Shown: piece by piece, positions 28,534 to 42,115 of the stretch
Position numbering within the stretch: position 1 is the first letter of the stretch
Layout of the letters: every line of letters starts with the position of its first letter
Origin: Calliopsis andreniformis
Taxonomy: Eukaryota > Arthropoda > Insecta > Hymenoptera > Andrenidae
Length of the DNA: 64,000 nt
Direction: 5' to 3'
NCBI RefSeq assembly: GCF_051401765.1
Contig: NW_027480530.1
Span: 496,001-560,000 of the forward strand
The notes under the pieces: model-generated
What the model was told of the DNA's origin: nothing
Databases searched by the model: none
What the model saw: only the letters and a program-made list of their open reading frames with translations
Position numbers and translations under genes: made by a program

Positions 28534-30864
28534 ACAGCTTCTGACACTGACACTGCTCCTGACACTGCTCCTGCCACAGACACTTCTGCTGATACTGACA
28601 ATGCTCCTGTCACTGCTTCTGACACTGCTCCTGATACTGACACTCTCACTGCTACTGACACTGCTCCTGACACTGACACTGCTCCTGACACTGTTCCAGA
28701 CACTCCATCTGACACTGACACTGCTCCTGTCACTGCTCCTGACGCTGCTCCTGACACTGCTCCTGACACAGGCACTGCACCTGGTACTGACACTGACACT
28801 GCTCCTGACACAGGCACTGTTTCTGGTACTGACACTGACACTGCTACTGACACTGCCACTGCTCCTGACGCTGCTCCAGACAGTGCAACTGGCACTGGCA
28901 CGGCTCCTCACACTGCTCCTGACACTGACACTGCTCCTGACACTGCTCCTGGCACTGCTCCTGACACTGACACTGCTGCTGATCCTGACAATGCTCCTGA
29001 CACTGCTCCTGACCCTTATGCTGACAGTGCTCATGACTGTGACACTGACACTGGCACTGCTCCCGTCACAGACACTGACACTGATCCTGACACTGACCCT
29101 GCTCCTGTGTCTAATACTTGTCTTGAGACTGCTTCTGACACTGGCTGGTCCTGACACTGCTCCTGACATTGCTCTTGACATTGCCGCTGGTCCTGACACA
29201 GACACTGCACCTGGTACTGACACTGACACTGCTCCTGACACTGTCACTGCTCCTGACGCTGCTCCAGACACTGCAACTGACACTGGCACTGCCCCCGTCA
29301 CTGATCCTGACACTGACACTGCTCCTGACACAGCTTCTGACACTGACACTGCTCCTGACACTGCTCCTGACACAGACACTGCTACTGAACCTAACACTGC
29401 TCCTGACACTGCTCCAGACACTGACACTGCTCATGACACTGCTCCAGACACAGACACTGCTGCTGATCCTGACAATGCTCCTGACACTGCACCTGAGACT
29501 GACACTGCTCCTGACACTGCTCCTGACACTGCTCCTGACACAGCACCTGACACTGACAATGACACTGCTCCTGACACTGACACTGACACTGCTCATGACA
29601 GTGACTCTGACACTGACACTGCTCCCGGCACAGAGACTGAGGCTGCTCCTGACACTGACACTGCTCCTGTAACTGACACTTGTCCTGAGACTGCTTCTGA
29701 CACTGGCACTGGTCCTGACACTAATCCTTACATTGGCGCTGGTCCAGACTCTGCTCCTGACACTGACACTGCTCCTGACACTGCTCCTGACACAGACAAT
29801 GCTGCTGATCCTGAGAATTCTCCAGACACTGCTCCTGACACTGACACTGACACGGATTCTGACACTGACACTGCTCCTGACACTGCTCCTGACACTGGCA
29901 CTGCTCCTGGCGCTGCTCCTGACACTGACACTGCTCCTGACACTGACGCTGCCCCTGACACTGCACCTGACACTGCTCCTGACACTGTCACTGCTGCTAC
30001 CACTGCTCCTGACACAGACACTTCTGCTGATACTGACAATGCTCCTGTCACTGCTTCTGACACTGCTCCTGATACTTACACTCTCACTGCTACTGACACT
30101 GCTCCTGACACTGACACTACACCTCAAACTGCTCCTGACACTCCTCCTGACACTGACACTGCTCCTGGCGCTGCTCCTGTCACTGACGCTGCTCCTGATG
30201 CTGACACTGACACTGCTCCTGGCACTGCACCTGACGCTGCTCCTGACTCTGCTCCTCACACAGGCACTGCACCTGGTACTGACACTGGCACTGCTCCTGA
30301 CACAGGCACTGTTTCTGGTACTGACACTGACACTGCTACTGACTCTGCTACTGCTCCTGACGCTGCTCCAGACACTGCAACTGACACTGGCACGGCTCCT
30401 CACACAGCTCCTGACACTCACACTGCTCCTGACACTGCTCCTGACACTGACACTGCACCTGACACTGCTCCTGGCACTGCAACTGGTCCTGACACTGCTC
30501 CTGAAACTGACACTGGTCCTCACACTGCTCCTGACAGTGACACTGCCCCTCACGCTGGTCCTGACAATGATACTGCACCTGACACAACTCCTGAAGTAGC
30601 TCCTGTAACTGACACAGCTCCTGACACTGCTCCTGACACTGACACTGACACGGATCCTGACACTGACACTGCTCCTCACACTGCTCCTGACACTGGCACT
30701 GCTCCTGGCACTGCTCCTGACACTGACACTGCTCCTGATACTGACACTGACACTGCTCCTGACACTGCTACTGACACTGACACTGCTCCTGACACTGCTC
30801 GCGACATTGCTCCAGACACTGACACTGCTCCTGAGACAGCTCGTGACACTGACACTGCTCCTGC
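28534..30864 (+). repeat. Distant copy of C1 HOR (partner 15100-17430)
   Basis: Aligns with about 15,100-17,430 at a constant offset of 13,434 (2,239 hexamers). It holds a landmark at 29,180 and GAATTC at 29,815. At several variant sites it agrees with unit 1, at others with unit 3. It diverges after 30,864. Confidence 0.88.
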
Positions 30865-31454
30865 CACTGCTCCTGACACTGACACTGCTGTTGATCCTGA
30901 CAATGCTCCTGTCACTGCTTCTGACACTGCTCCTGATACTGACACTTTCACTGCCACTGACACTGCTCCTGAAACTGACACTGCCTCTGACACTGCTCCA
31001 GACACTCCTCCTGACACTGACACTGCTCCTGACACAGCTCCTGGCACTGACACTGCTCCTGACACTGACACTACACCTCAAACTGCTCCAGACACTCCTC
31101 CTGACACTGACACTGCTCCTGGCGCTGCTCCCGTCACTGACGCTGCTCCTGATGCTGACACTGACACTGCTCCTGGCACTGCTCCTGACGCTGCTCCTGA
31201 CTCTGCTCCTGACACAGGCACTGCACCTGGTACTGACACTGACACTGCTCCTGACACAGGCACTGTTTCTGGTACTGACACTGACACTGCTACTGACACT
31301 GCTACAGCTCCTGACGCTGCTCCAGACACTGCAACTGACACTGGCACGGTTCCTCACACTGCTCCTGACACTGACACTGCTCCTGACACTGCTCCTGACA
31401 CTGGCACGGCTCCTCACACAGCTCCTGACACTGACACTGCTCCTGACACTGCTC
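30865..31454 (+). repeat. Diverged hexamer segment, C1/C2 boundary
   Basis: Array sequence related to 35,600-36,000 and 27,700-28,100 but with no long exact partner. No gene or regulatory signal seen. Confidence 0.55.
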
Positions 31455-32520
31455 GAGACACTGACACTGCTGCCGATCCTGAGAATGCTCCTGATACTGC
31501 TCCTGACACTGATGCTGACACTGCTCATGACTGTGACACTGACACTGACACTGCTCCCGTCACAGACACTGACACTGATCCTGACACTGACACTGCTCCT
31601 GTGTCTGACACTTGTCCTGAGACTGCTTCTGACACTTGCTGGTCCTGAAACTGCTCCTGACATTGCTCCTGACATTGCCGCTGGTCCTGACACAGATACT
31701 GCACCTGGTACTGACACTGACACTGCTCCTGACACTGTCACTGCTCCTGACGCTGCTCCAGACACTGCAACTGACACTGGCACTGCCCCTGACACTGATC
31801 CTGACACTGACCCTGCTCCTGACACAGCTTCTGACACTGACACAGCTCCAGACACTGCTCCTGGCACAGACACTTCTGCTGATACTGACAATGCTCCTGT
31901 CACTGCTTGTGACACTGCTCCTGATACTGACACTCTCACTGCTACTGACGCTGCTCCTGACACTGACACTGCTCCTTACACTGCTCCAGACACTGACACT
32001 GCTCCTGACACTGACACTACACCTCAAACTGCTCCTGACACTCCTCCTGACACTGACACTGCTCCTGTCACTGCTCCTGACGCTGCTCCTGACACTGACG
32101 CTGACACTGCTCATGACTGTGACACTGACACTGACGCTGCTCCCGTCACAGACACTGACACTGATCCTGACGCTGATACTGCTCCTGTGTCTGACACTTG
32201 TCCTGACACTGCTCCTGACACTGCTCGCGACATTGCTCCAGACACTGACACTGCTCCTGACACAGCTCATGACACTGCTGCTGACACTGACACTGCTTGT
32301 GGCACTGCTCCTGAAACTGACACTGCTCCTGACACTGATACTGCTGCTGATCGTGACAAAGCTCCTGACACTGCTACTGACACTGCTCGTGACGTTGCTC
32401 CAGACACTGACACTGCTCCTGACACAGCTCGTGACGGTGACGCTGCTCCTGCCACTGTTCCTGACACGGCTGCTCACACTGACACTGCTCCTGACACTGG
32501 CACTGGTCCTGACACTGCTC
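31455..32520 (+). repeat. C2 block, copy 1 (partner 34284-35349)
   Basis: Aligns with 34,284-35,349 at constant offset 2,829. From about 31,660 it also aligns with 38,688 onward at offset 7,028. It contains the string GATCGTGACAAAGCTCC near 32,348. Confidence 0.85.
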
Positions 32521-33695
32521 CTGACACTGCAACTGACACTGGCACGGCTCCTCACACAGCTCCTGACACTGACACTGCTCCTGACACTGCTCCTGACACT
32601 GACACTGCACCTGATACTGACACTCTCACTGCTACTGACACTGCTCCTGACACTCACACTGCTGCTGACCCTGACAATGCTCTTGACACTGCTCCAGACA
32701 CTGACACTGATACTGCACCTGACACAACTGCTGAAATAGCTCCTGTAGCTGACACTGCTCCTGACACTGCTCCTGACACTGACACTGCTGCTGATCCTGA
32801 GAATTCTCCTGACACTGCTCCTGACACTGACACTGACACGGATCCTGACACTGACACTGCTCCTCACACTGCTCCTGACACTGGCACTGCTCCTGGCACT
32901 GCTCCTGACACTGACAGTGCTCCTGACACTGCCACTGCCCCTGACACTGCACCTGACACTGCTCCTGACACTGTCACTGATGCTACCACTGCTCCTGACA
33001 CAGACACTTCTGCTGATACTGACAATGCTCCTGTCACTGCTTCTGACACTCCTCCTGATACTGACACTCTCACTGCTACTGACACAGCTCCTGACACTGA
33101 CACTACACCTCAAACTGCTCCTGACACTCCTCCTGACACTGACACTGCTCCTGGAACTGCTCCTGACACTGACGCTGCTCCTGATGCTGACACTGACGCT
33201 GCTCCTGATGCTGACACTCACACTGCTCCTGTCACTGCACCTGACGCTGCTCCAGACACTGCAACTGACACTGACACTGCTGCTGATCCTGACAATGCTC
33301 CTGACACTGCTCCTGACACTGATGCTGACACTGCTCATGACTGTGACACTGACACTGACACTGCTCCCGTCACAGACACTGACACTGATCCTGTCACTGG
33401 CACTGCTCCTGTGTCTAACACTTGTCCTGAGACTGATTCTGACACTGGCTGGTCCTGACACTGCTCCTGACATTGCTCCTGACATTGCCGCTGGTCCTGA
33501 CACAGACACTGCACCTGGTACTGACACTGACACTGCTCCTGACACTGTCACTGCTCCTGACGCTGCTCCTGACACTGCAACTGACACTGGCACTGCTCCC
33601 GTCACTGATCCTGACACTGACCCTGCTCCTGACACAGCTTCTGACACTGACACTGCTCCTGACACTGCTCCTGACACTGACACTGCTCCTGGCAC
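31660..33695 (+). repeat. C2 extended block (partner 38688-40711)
   Basis: A 2.0 kb alignment with 38,688-40,711 at offset 7,028, falling to 7,016 after 12 bp (two hexamers) is missing from the right copy between about 39,950 and 40,000. Confidence 0.85.
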
Positions 33696-34283
33696 TGCTC
33701 CTGACACTGACGCTGCTCCTGATACTGACTCTGACACTGCTCCTGACACAGCTCGTGACACTTCTCCTGACACTGCTCCCTACACTGACACTGCTCCATG
33801 ACACTGCTCCTGACACAGCTCCTGAAACTGACCCTGCTCCTGACACTGCTCCTGGCACTGCTCCAGACACTGACACTGCTCCTGACACAGCTACTGTCAC
33901 TGACACTGCTCCTGACACTGCTCCTGACACAACTCCTGACACTGTGACTGCTCCTGTACCTGACACTGCTCCTGACACTGCTCCAGACACTGACACTGAC
34001 ACTGCTCCTGACACAGGCACTGTTTCTGGTACTGACACTGACACTGCTACTGACACTGCTACTGCTCCTGACGCTGCTCCAGACACTGCAACTGACACTG
34101 GCACGGCTCCTCACACAGCTCCTGACACTGACACTGCTCCTGACACTGCTCCTGACACTGACACTGCACCTGACACTGACACTGCTCCTGATACTGACAC
34201 TGACACTGCTCCTGACACCGACACTGCACCTGCCACTGCTCCTGGCGCTGACACTGCTCCTGACACTGCTCCTGGCACTGCTC

Positions 34284-35349
34284 CTGACACTGACACTGCT
34301 GCCGATCCTGAGAATGCTCCTGATACTGCTCCTGACACTGATGCTGACACTGCTCATGACTGTGACACTGACACTGACACTGCTCCCGTCACAGACACTG
34401 ACACTGATCCTGACACTGACACTGCTCCTGTGTCTGACACTTGTCCTGAGACTGCTTCTGACACTTGCTGGTCCTGAAACTGCTCCTGACATTGCTCCTG
34501 ACATTGCCGCTGGTCCTGACACAGACACTGCACCTGGTACTGACACTGACACTGCTCCTGACACTGTCACTGCTCCTGACGCTGCTCCAGACACTGCAAC
34601 TGACACTGGCACTGCCCCTGACACTGATCCTGACACTGACCCTGCTCCTGACACAGCTTCTGACACTGACACAGCTCCAGACACTGCTCCTGGCACAGAC
34701 ACTTCTGCTGATACTGACAATGCTCCTGTCACTGCTTGTGACACTGCTCCTGATACTGACACTCTCACTGCTACTGACGCTGCTCCTGACACTGACACTG
34801 CTCCTTACACTGCTCCAGACACTGACACTGCTCCTGACACTGACACTACACCTCAAACTGCTCCTGACACTCCTCCTGACACTGACACTGCTCCTGTCAC
34901 TGCTCCTGACGCTGCTCCTGACACTGACGCTGACACTGCTCATGACTGTGACACTGACACTGACGCTGCTCCCGTCACAGACACTGACACTGATCCTGAC
35001 GCTGATACTGCTCCTGTGTCTGACACTTGTCCTGACACTGCTCCTGACACTGCTCGCGACATTGCTCCAGACACTGACACTGCTCCTGACACAGCTCATG
35101 ACACTGCTGCTGACACTGACACTGCTTGTGGCACTGCTCCTGAAACTGACACTGCTCCTGACACTGATACTGCTGCTGATCGTGACAAAGCTCCTGACAC
35201 TGCTACTGACACTGCTCGTGACGTTGCTCCAGACACTGACACTGCTCCTGACACAGCTCGTGACGGTGACGCTGCTCCTGCCACTGTTCCTGACACGGCT
35301 GCTCACACTGACACTGCTCCTGACACTGGCACTGGTCCTGACACTGCTC
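34284..35349 (+). repeat. C2 block, copy 2
   Basis: Second copy at offset 2,829. The match ends at CTGACAATGCTCC (35,350), where copy 1 continues CTGACACTGCAACTG. Confidence 0.85.
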
Positions 35350-38300
35350 CTGACAATGCTCCTGACACTGCTCCTGACACTGCTCCTGACACCGACACTG
35401 CTCCTGCCGCTGCTCCTGACACTATTCCTGACACTGACGCTCACAGTGCTCATGACTGTGACACTGACACTGACACTGCTCCCGTCACAGACACTGATAC
35501 TGCTCCTGACAATGCTCCTGACACTGACACTGCTCCTCACACAGCTCGGGACACTGACACTGCTCCTACATTACTCCTGACACAGACACTTCTGCTGATA
35601 CTGACAATGCTCCTGTCACTGCTTCTGACACTGCTCCTGATACTGACACTCTCACTGCTACTGACACTGCTCCTGGCACTGACACTGCTCCTGACACTGT
35701 CACTACACCTCAAACTGCTCCAGACACTCCTCCTGACACTGACACTGCTCCTGGCGCTGCTCCCGTGACTGACGCTGCTCCTGATGCTGACACTGACACT
35801 GCTCCTGGCACTGCTCCTGACGCTGCTCCTGACTCTGGTCCTGACACAGGCACTGCACCTGGTACTGACACTGACACTGCTCCTGACACAGGCACTGTTT
35901 CTGGTACTGACACTGACACTGCTACTGACACTGCTACCGCTCCTGACGCTGCTCCAGACACTGCAACTGACACTGGCACGGTTCCTCACACTGCTCCTGA
36001 CACTGACACTGATCCTGACACTGCTCCTGATACTGACACTGCACCTGACACTGCTCCTGGCACTGCAACTGGTCCTGGCACTTCTCCTGAAACTGACACT
36101 GGTCCTCACACTGCTCCTGACACTGACACTGCTCCTGACACTGCTCCTGACACTGACACTGCACCTGACACTGCTCCTGGCACTGCAACTGGTCCTGACA
36201 CTGCTCCTGAAACTGACACTGGTCCTCACACTGCTCCTGACACTGACACTGCCCCTCACGCTGGTCCTGACAGCGATACTGCCCCTGAGACTGCTCCTGA
36301 CACTGACGCTGTTCCTGGCACTGCTCCTGGCACTGCTCCTAACACTGACACTGCTCCTGATACTGTCACTGACACTGCTCATGACACCGACACTGCACCT
36401 GCCACTGCTCCTGACGATGACACTGCTCCTGACACTGCTCCTGACACTGACACTGCTCCTGGCGCAGCTCCTGCCACTGACACTGCTCCTGACACTGCTC
36501 CTGACACTGCTGCTGACACTGACACAGTTTGTGACACTGCTCCTGAAACTGACACTGCTCCTCGAACAGCTCCTGACACTGCTGCTGACACTGACACTGC
36601 TGCTGATCCTGAGCATGCGCCTGATGCTGCTCCTGACACTCACTCTGATCCTGACACTGCTCCTGACACTGACACTGCTCCTGGTACTGCTCCTGACACT
36701 GACACTGCTCCTGACACTGCTCCTGACACTGCTCCTGACACTGCTCCTGACACAGACACTGCTCCTGCCACTGCTCCTGTCACTGCTCCTGACACTGCTC
36801 CTGACACTGACACTGCTCCTGACACTGCTCCTGACACTGCACCTGACACTGACACTGCTCCTGACACTGCTCCTGACACTGACACTGCTGCTGATCCTGA
36901 CAATGCTCCTGACACTGCTCCTGACACTGACGCTCACACTGCTCATGACTGTGACACTGACACTGACACTGCTGCCGTCACAGACACTGACACTGCTCCT
37001 GTGTCTGACACTTGTCCTGAGACTGCTCTGGCACTTGCTGGTCCTGAAACTGCTCCTGACATTGCTCCTGACATTGCCGCTGGTCCTGACACAGACACTG
37101 CACCTGGTACTGACACTGACACTGCTCCTGACACTGCCACTGCTCCTGACGCTGCTCCAGATACTGCAACTGACACTGGCACTGCCCCTGACACTGATCC
37201 TGACACTGACCCTGCTCCCGCCGCAGCTTCTGACACTGACACTGCTCCTGACACTGCTCCTGACACAGACACTTCTGCTGATACTGACAATGCTCCTGTC
37301 ACTGCTTCTGAGACTGCTCCTGATACTGACACTCTCACTGCTACTGACACTGCTCCTGACATTGACACTGCTCCTGACATTGCTCCAGACACTCCTCCTG
37401 ACACTGACACTGCTCCTGACACAGCTCCTGGCACTGACACTGCTCCTGACACTGACACTACACCTCAAACTGCTCCTGACACTCCTCCTGACATTGACAC
37501 TGCTCCTGGAACTGCTCCTGACACTGACGCTGCTCCTGATGCTGACACTGACACTGCTCCTGTCACTGCTCCTGACGCTGCTCCAGACACTGCAACTGAC
37601 ACTGGCACGGCTCCTCACACTGCTCCTGACACTGACACTGCTCCTGACACTGCTCCTGGCACTGCTCCTGACACTGACACTGCTGCTGATCCTGACATAG
37701 CTCCTGACACTGCTCCTGACACTGATGCTGACACTGCTCATGACTGTGACACTGACACTGGCACTGCTCCCGTCACAGACACTGACACTGATCCTGACAC
37801 TGACACTGCTCCTGTGTCTACCACTTGTCCTGAGACTGCTTCTGACACTGGCTGGTCCTGACACTGCTCCTGACATTGCTCCTGACATTGCCGCTGGTCC
37901 TGACACAGACACTGCACCTGGTACTGACACTGACACAGCTCCTGACAATGTCACTGCTCCTGACGCTGCTCCAGACACTGCAACTGACACTGGCACTGCC
38001 CCTGACACTGATCCTGACACTGCCCTGCTCCTGACACAGCTTCTGACACAGACACTGCTCCTCACACTGCTCCTGACACTGAAACTGCTCCTGGCACTGC
38101 TCCTGACACTGACGCTGCTCCTGACACTGCACCTGACACTGCTCCTGACACTGTCACTGCTACTACCACTGCTCCTGACACTGACGCTGCTGCTGATCCT
38201 GACAATGCTCCTGACAGTGCTCCTGACACTGACGCTGACACTGCTGATGACAGTGACACTGACACTGACACTGCTCCTGTCACTGACACTGCTCCTCACA

Positions 38301-38687
38301 CTGCTCTTCACACAGCCACTGCTCCTGACACTGCTACTGACACACACACTGCTGCTGATACTGATAATGCTCCTGAAACTGCTCCTGACCGTGACACGGC
38401 TGCTCACACTGCTCCTGATACTGACCTTGCTCCTGACACTGGTCCTGATACAGACACTGCTGCTGATGCTGACAATGCTCCTGACACTGCTCCTGACACA
38501 GACACTGCTCCGAACAATGCTTCTGACACTGACACTGCTCCTGTCACTGGCACTGGTCCTGACACTGCTTCTGACACTGGCGCTGGTCCTGACACTGCTC
38601 CTGACACTGACGCTGCTCCTGACACTGACACTGACACTGCTCCTGACACTGCTACTGACACTGACACTGCTCCTGACACTGCTCGCG
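35350..38687 (+). repeat. C2 central segment
   Basis: Array sequence joining the C2 copies. It carries landmarks at 37,073 and 37,887, a 120-bp tandem pair at 36,001-36,240 and one-base deletions at about 35,572 (CTCCTACATTACTCC) and 38,020 (CACTGCCCTGCTCC). It shares shorter stretches with 48,000-50,100. No gene-like signal. Confidence 0.65.
36001..36240 (+). repeat. 120-bp tandem duplication
   Basis: 36,001-36,120 and 36,121-36,240 align without gaps and differ at four positions (GATCC/GCTCC, GATACT/GACACT, and two bases in GGCACTTCTCC/GACACTGCTCC). This is a local duplication of 20 hexamers. Confidence 0.88.
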
Positions 38688-40711
38688 ACATTGCTCCTGA
38701 CATTGCCGCTGGTCCTGACACAGCCACTGCACCTGGTACTGACACTGACACTGCTCCTGACACTGTCACTGCTCCTGACGCTGCTCCAGACACTGCAACT
38801 GACACTGGCACTGCCCCTGACACTGATCCTGACACTGACCCTGCTCCTGACACAGCTTCTGACACTGACACAGCTCCAGACACTGCTCCTGGCACAGACA
38901 CTTCTGCTGATACTGACAATGCTCCTGTCACTGCTTGTGACACTGCTCCTGATACTGACACTCTCACTGCTACTGACGCTGCTCCTGACACTGACACTGC
39001 TCCTTACACTGCTCCAGACACTGACACTGCTCCTGACACTGACACTACACCTCAAACTGCTCCTGACACTCCTCCTGACACTGACACTGCTCCTGTCACT
39101 GCTCCTGACGCTGCTCCTGACACTGACGCTGACACTGCTCATGACTGTGACACTGACACTGACGCTGCTCCCGTCACAGACACTGACACTGATCCTGACG
39201 CTGATACTGCTCCTGTGTCTGACACTTGTCCTGACACTGCTCCTGACACTGCTCGCGACATTGCTCCAGACACTGACACTGCTCCTGACACAGCTCATGA
39301 CACTGCTGCTGACACTGACACTGCTTGTGGCACTGCTCCTGAAACTGACACTGCTCCTGACACTGATACTGCTGCTGATCGTGACAAAGCTCCTGACACT
39401 GCTACTGACACTGCTCGTGACGTTGCTCCAGACACTGACACTGCTCCTGACACAGCTCGTGACGGTGACGCTGCTCCTGCCACTGTTCCTGACACGGCTG
39501 CTCACACTGACACTGCTCCTGACACTGGCACTGGTCCTGACACTGCTCCTGACACTGCAACTGACACTGGCACGGCTCCTCACACAGCTCCTGACACTGA
39601 CACTGCTCCTGACACTGCTCCTGACACTGACACTGCACCTGATACTGACACTCTCACTGCTACTGACACTGCTCCTGACACTCACACTGCTGCTGACCCT
39701 GACAATGCTCTTGACACTGCTCCAGACACTGACACTGATACTGCACCTGACACAACTGCTGAAATAGCTCCTGTAGCTGACACTGCTCCTGACACTGCTC
39801 CTGACACTGACACTGCTGCTGATCCTGAGAATTCTCCTGACACTGCTCCTGACACTGACACTGACACGGATCCTGACACTGACACTGCTCCTCACACTGC
39901 TCCTGACACTGGCACTGCTCCTGGCACTGCTCCTGACACTGACACTGCTCCTGACACTGCCACTGCCCCTGACACTGCTCCTGACACTGTCACTGATGCT
40001 ACCACTGCTCCTGACACAGACACTTCTGCTGATACTGACAATGCTCCTGTCACTGCTTCTGACACTGCTCCTGATACTGACACTCTCACTGCTACTGACA
40101 CTGCTCCTGACACTGACACTACACCTCAAACTGCTCCTGACACTCCTCCTGACACTGACACTGCTCCTGGAACTGCTCCTGACACTGACGCTGCTCCTGA
40201 TGCTGACACTGACGCTGCTCCTGATGCTGACACTGACACTGCTCCTGTCACTGCACCTGACGCTGCTCCAGACACTGCAACTGACACTGTCACTGCTGCT
40301 GATCCTGGCAATGCTCCTGACACTGCTCCTGACACTGATGCTGACACTGCTCATGACTGTGACACTGACACTGACACTGCTCCCGTCACAGGCACTGACA
40401 CTGATCCTGTCACTGGCACTGCTCCTGTGTCTAACACTTGTCCTGAGACTGATTCTGACACTGGCTGGTCCTGACACTGCTCCTGACATTGCTCCTGACA
40501 TTGCCGCTGGTCCTGACACAGACACTGCACCTGGTACTGACACTGACACTGCTCCTGACACTGTCACTGCTCCTGACGCTGCTCCAGACACTGCAACTGA
40601 CACTGGCACTGCCCCCGTCACTGATCCTGACACTGACCCTGCTCCTGACACAGCTTCTGACACTGACACTGCTCCTGACACTGCTCCTGACACTGACACT
40701 GCTCCTGGCAC
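38688..40711 (+). repeat. C2 extended block, right copy
   Basis: Starts at a seam where GCTCGCGACATTGCTCC runs straight into the landmark at 38,702 without the usual upstream GGCTGG deletion. This shows a join between two different array positions. Confidence 0.82.
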
Positions 40712-42115
40712 TGCTCCTATCACTGACGCTGCTCCTGATGCTGACACTGACACTGCTCCTGGCACTGCACCTGACGCTGCTCCTGACTCTGCTCCTGACA
40801 CAGGCACTGCACCTGGTACTGACACTGACACTGCTCCTGACACAGGCACTGTTTCTGGTACTGACACTGACACTGCTACTGACACTGCTACTGCTCCTGA
40901 CGCTGCTCCAGACACTGCAACTGACACTGGCACGGCTCCTCAGACAGCTCCTGACACTGCTCCTGACACAGACACTGCTCCTGACACTGACACTGCACCT
41001 GACACTGCTCCTGGCACTGCAACTGGTCCTGACACTGCTCCTGAAACTGACACTGGTCCTCACACTGACACTGCTCCTGACACTGACACTGCTGCTGTTC
41101 CTGACAATGCTCCTGACACTGCTCCTGACAGTGACGCTCACACTGCTCATGACTGTGACACTGACACTGACACTGCTGCCGTCACAGACACTGACACTGC
41201 TCCTGTGTCTGACACTTGTCGTGAGACTGCTCTGGCACTTGCTGGTCCTGGAACTGCTCCTGACATAGCTCCTGACATTGCCGCTGGTCCTGACACAGAC
41301 ACTGACACTGCTCCTGACACTGCCACTGCTCCTGACGCTGCTCCAGACACTGCAACTGACACTGGCACTGCCCCTGACACTGATCCTGACACTGACCCTG
41401 CTCCTGACACAGCTTCTGACACTGACACTGCTCCTGACACTGCTCCTGACACAGACACTTCTGCTGATACTGACAATGCTCCTGTCACTGCTTCTGACAC
41501 CGCTCCTGATACTGACACTCTCAGTGCTACTGACACTGCTCCTGACACTGACACTGCTCGTGACACTGCTCCAGACACTCCTCCTGACACTGACACTGCT
41601 CCTGACACTGACACTACACCTCAAACTGCTCCTGACACTCCTCCTGACACTGACACTGCTCCTGGAACTGCTCCTGACGCTGACGCTGCTCCTGATGCTG
41701 ACACTGACACTGCTCCTGTCACTGCTCCTGACGCTGATCCTGATACTGCTCCTAACACAGGCACTGCACCTGGTACTGACACTGACACTGCTCCTGACAC
41801 AGGCACTGTTTCTGGTACTGATACTGACACTGCTACTGACACTGCCACTGCTTCTGACGCTGCTCCAGACACTGCAACTGACACTGGCACGGCTCCTCAC
41901 ACTGCTCCTGACACTGACACTGCTCCTGACACTGCTCCTGGCACTGCTCCTGACACTGACACTGCTGCTGATCCTGACAATGCTCCTGACACTGCTCCTG
42001 ACACTGATGCTGACACTGCTCATGACTGTGACACTGACACTGACACTGCTCCCGTCACAGACACTGACACTGATCCTGACACTGACACTGCTCCTGTGTC
42101 TAACACTTGTCTTGA
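40712..42115 (+). repeat. C2 segment with landmark at 41,277
   Basis: Shares 41,160-41,410 with 36,960-37,210 and with 44,260-44,512, including the one-base-short GCTCTGGCACTTGCTGG. Shares about 41,560-41,870 with 44,525-44,810. It is a mosaic of short blocks with no single partner. Confidence 0.65.

Larger units (their letters stand above)
35537..40933 (-). other. Longest ORF (1,798 codons), judged not a gene
   Basis: This minus-strand ORF is the longest in the window. Its translation begins as a Ser/Val/Gly/Ala pattern (VSGAVSVSGAV type), changes to a Ser/Val/Arg pattern (VRSSVSVRSS type) where it crosses landmark phase scars, returns briefly to Ser/Val/Gly near 38,200, and ends in RSS-type sequence. 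No domain, signal peptide or non-repeat terminus is visible. The repeat unit read on this strand, TGTCAG/GAGCAG, has no stop in any of the three frames, so length alone is no evidence. The ORF is crossed by several long plus-strand ORFs and its frame is not kept in related copies of the same blocks. I infer it is a by-product of the satellite. A transcript or peptides would be needed to revive it as a CDS. Confidence 0.85.

Noticed and set aside
35537..40933. 1,798-codon minus-strand CDS
   Set aside because: All three minus frames of the hexamers are stop-free, so the length is expected. The translation changes composition at phase scars, and paralogous blocks do not keep the same frame.
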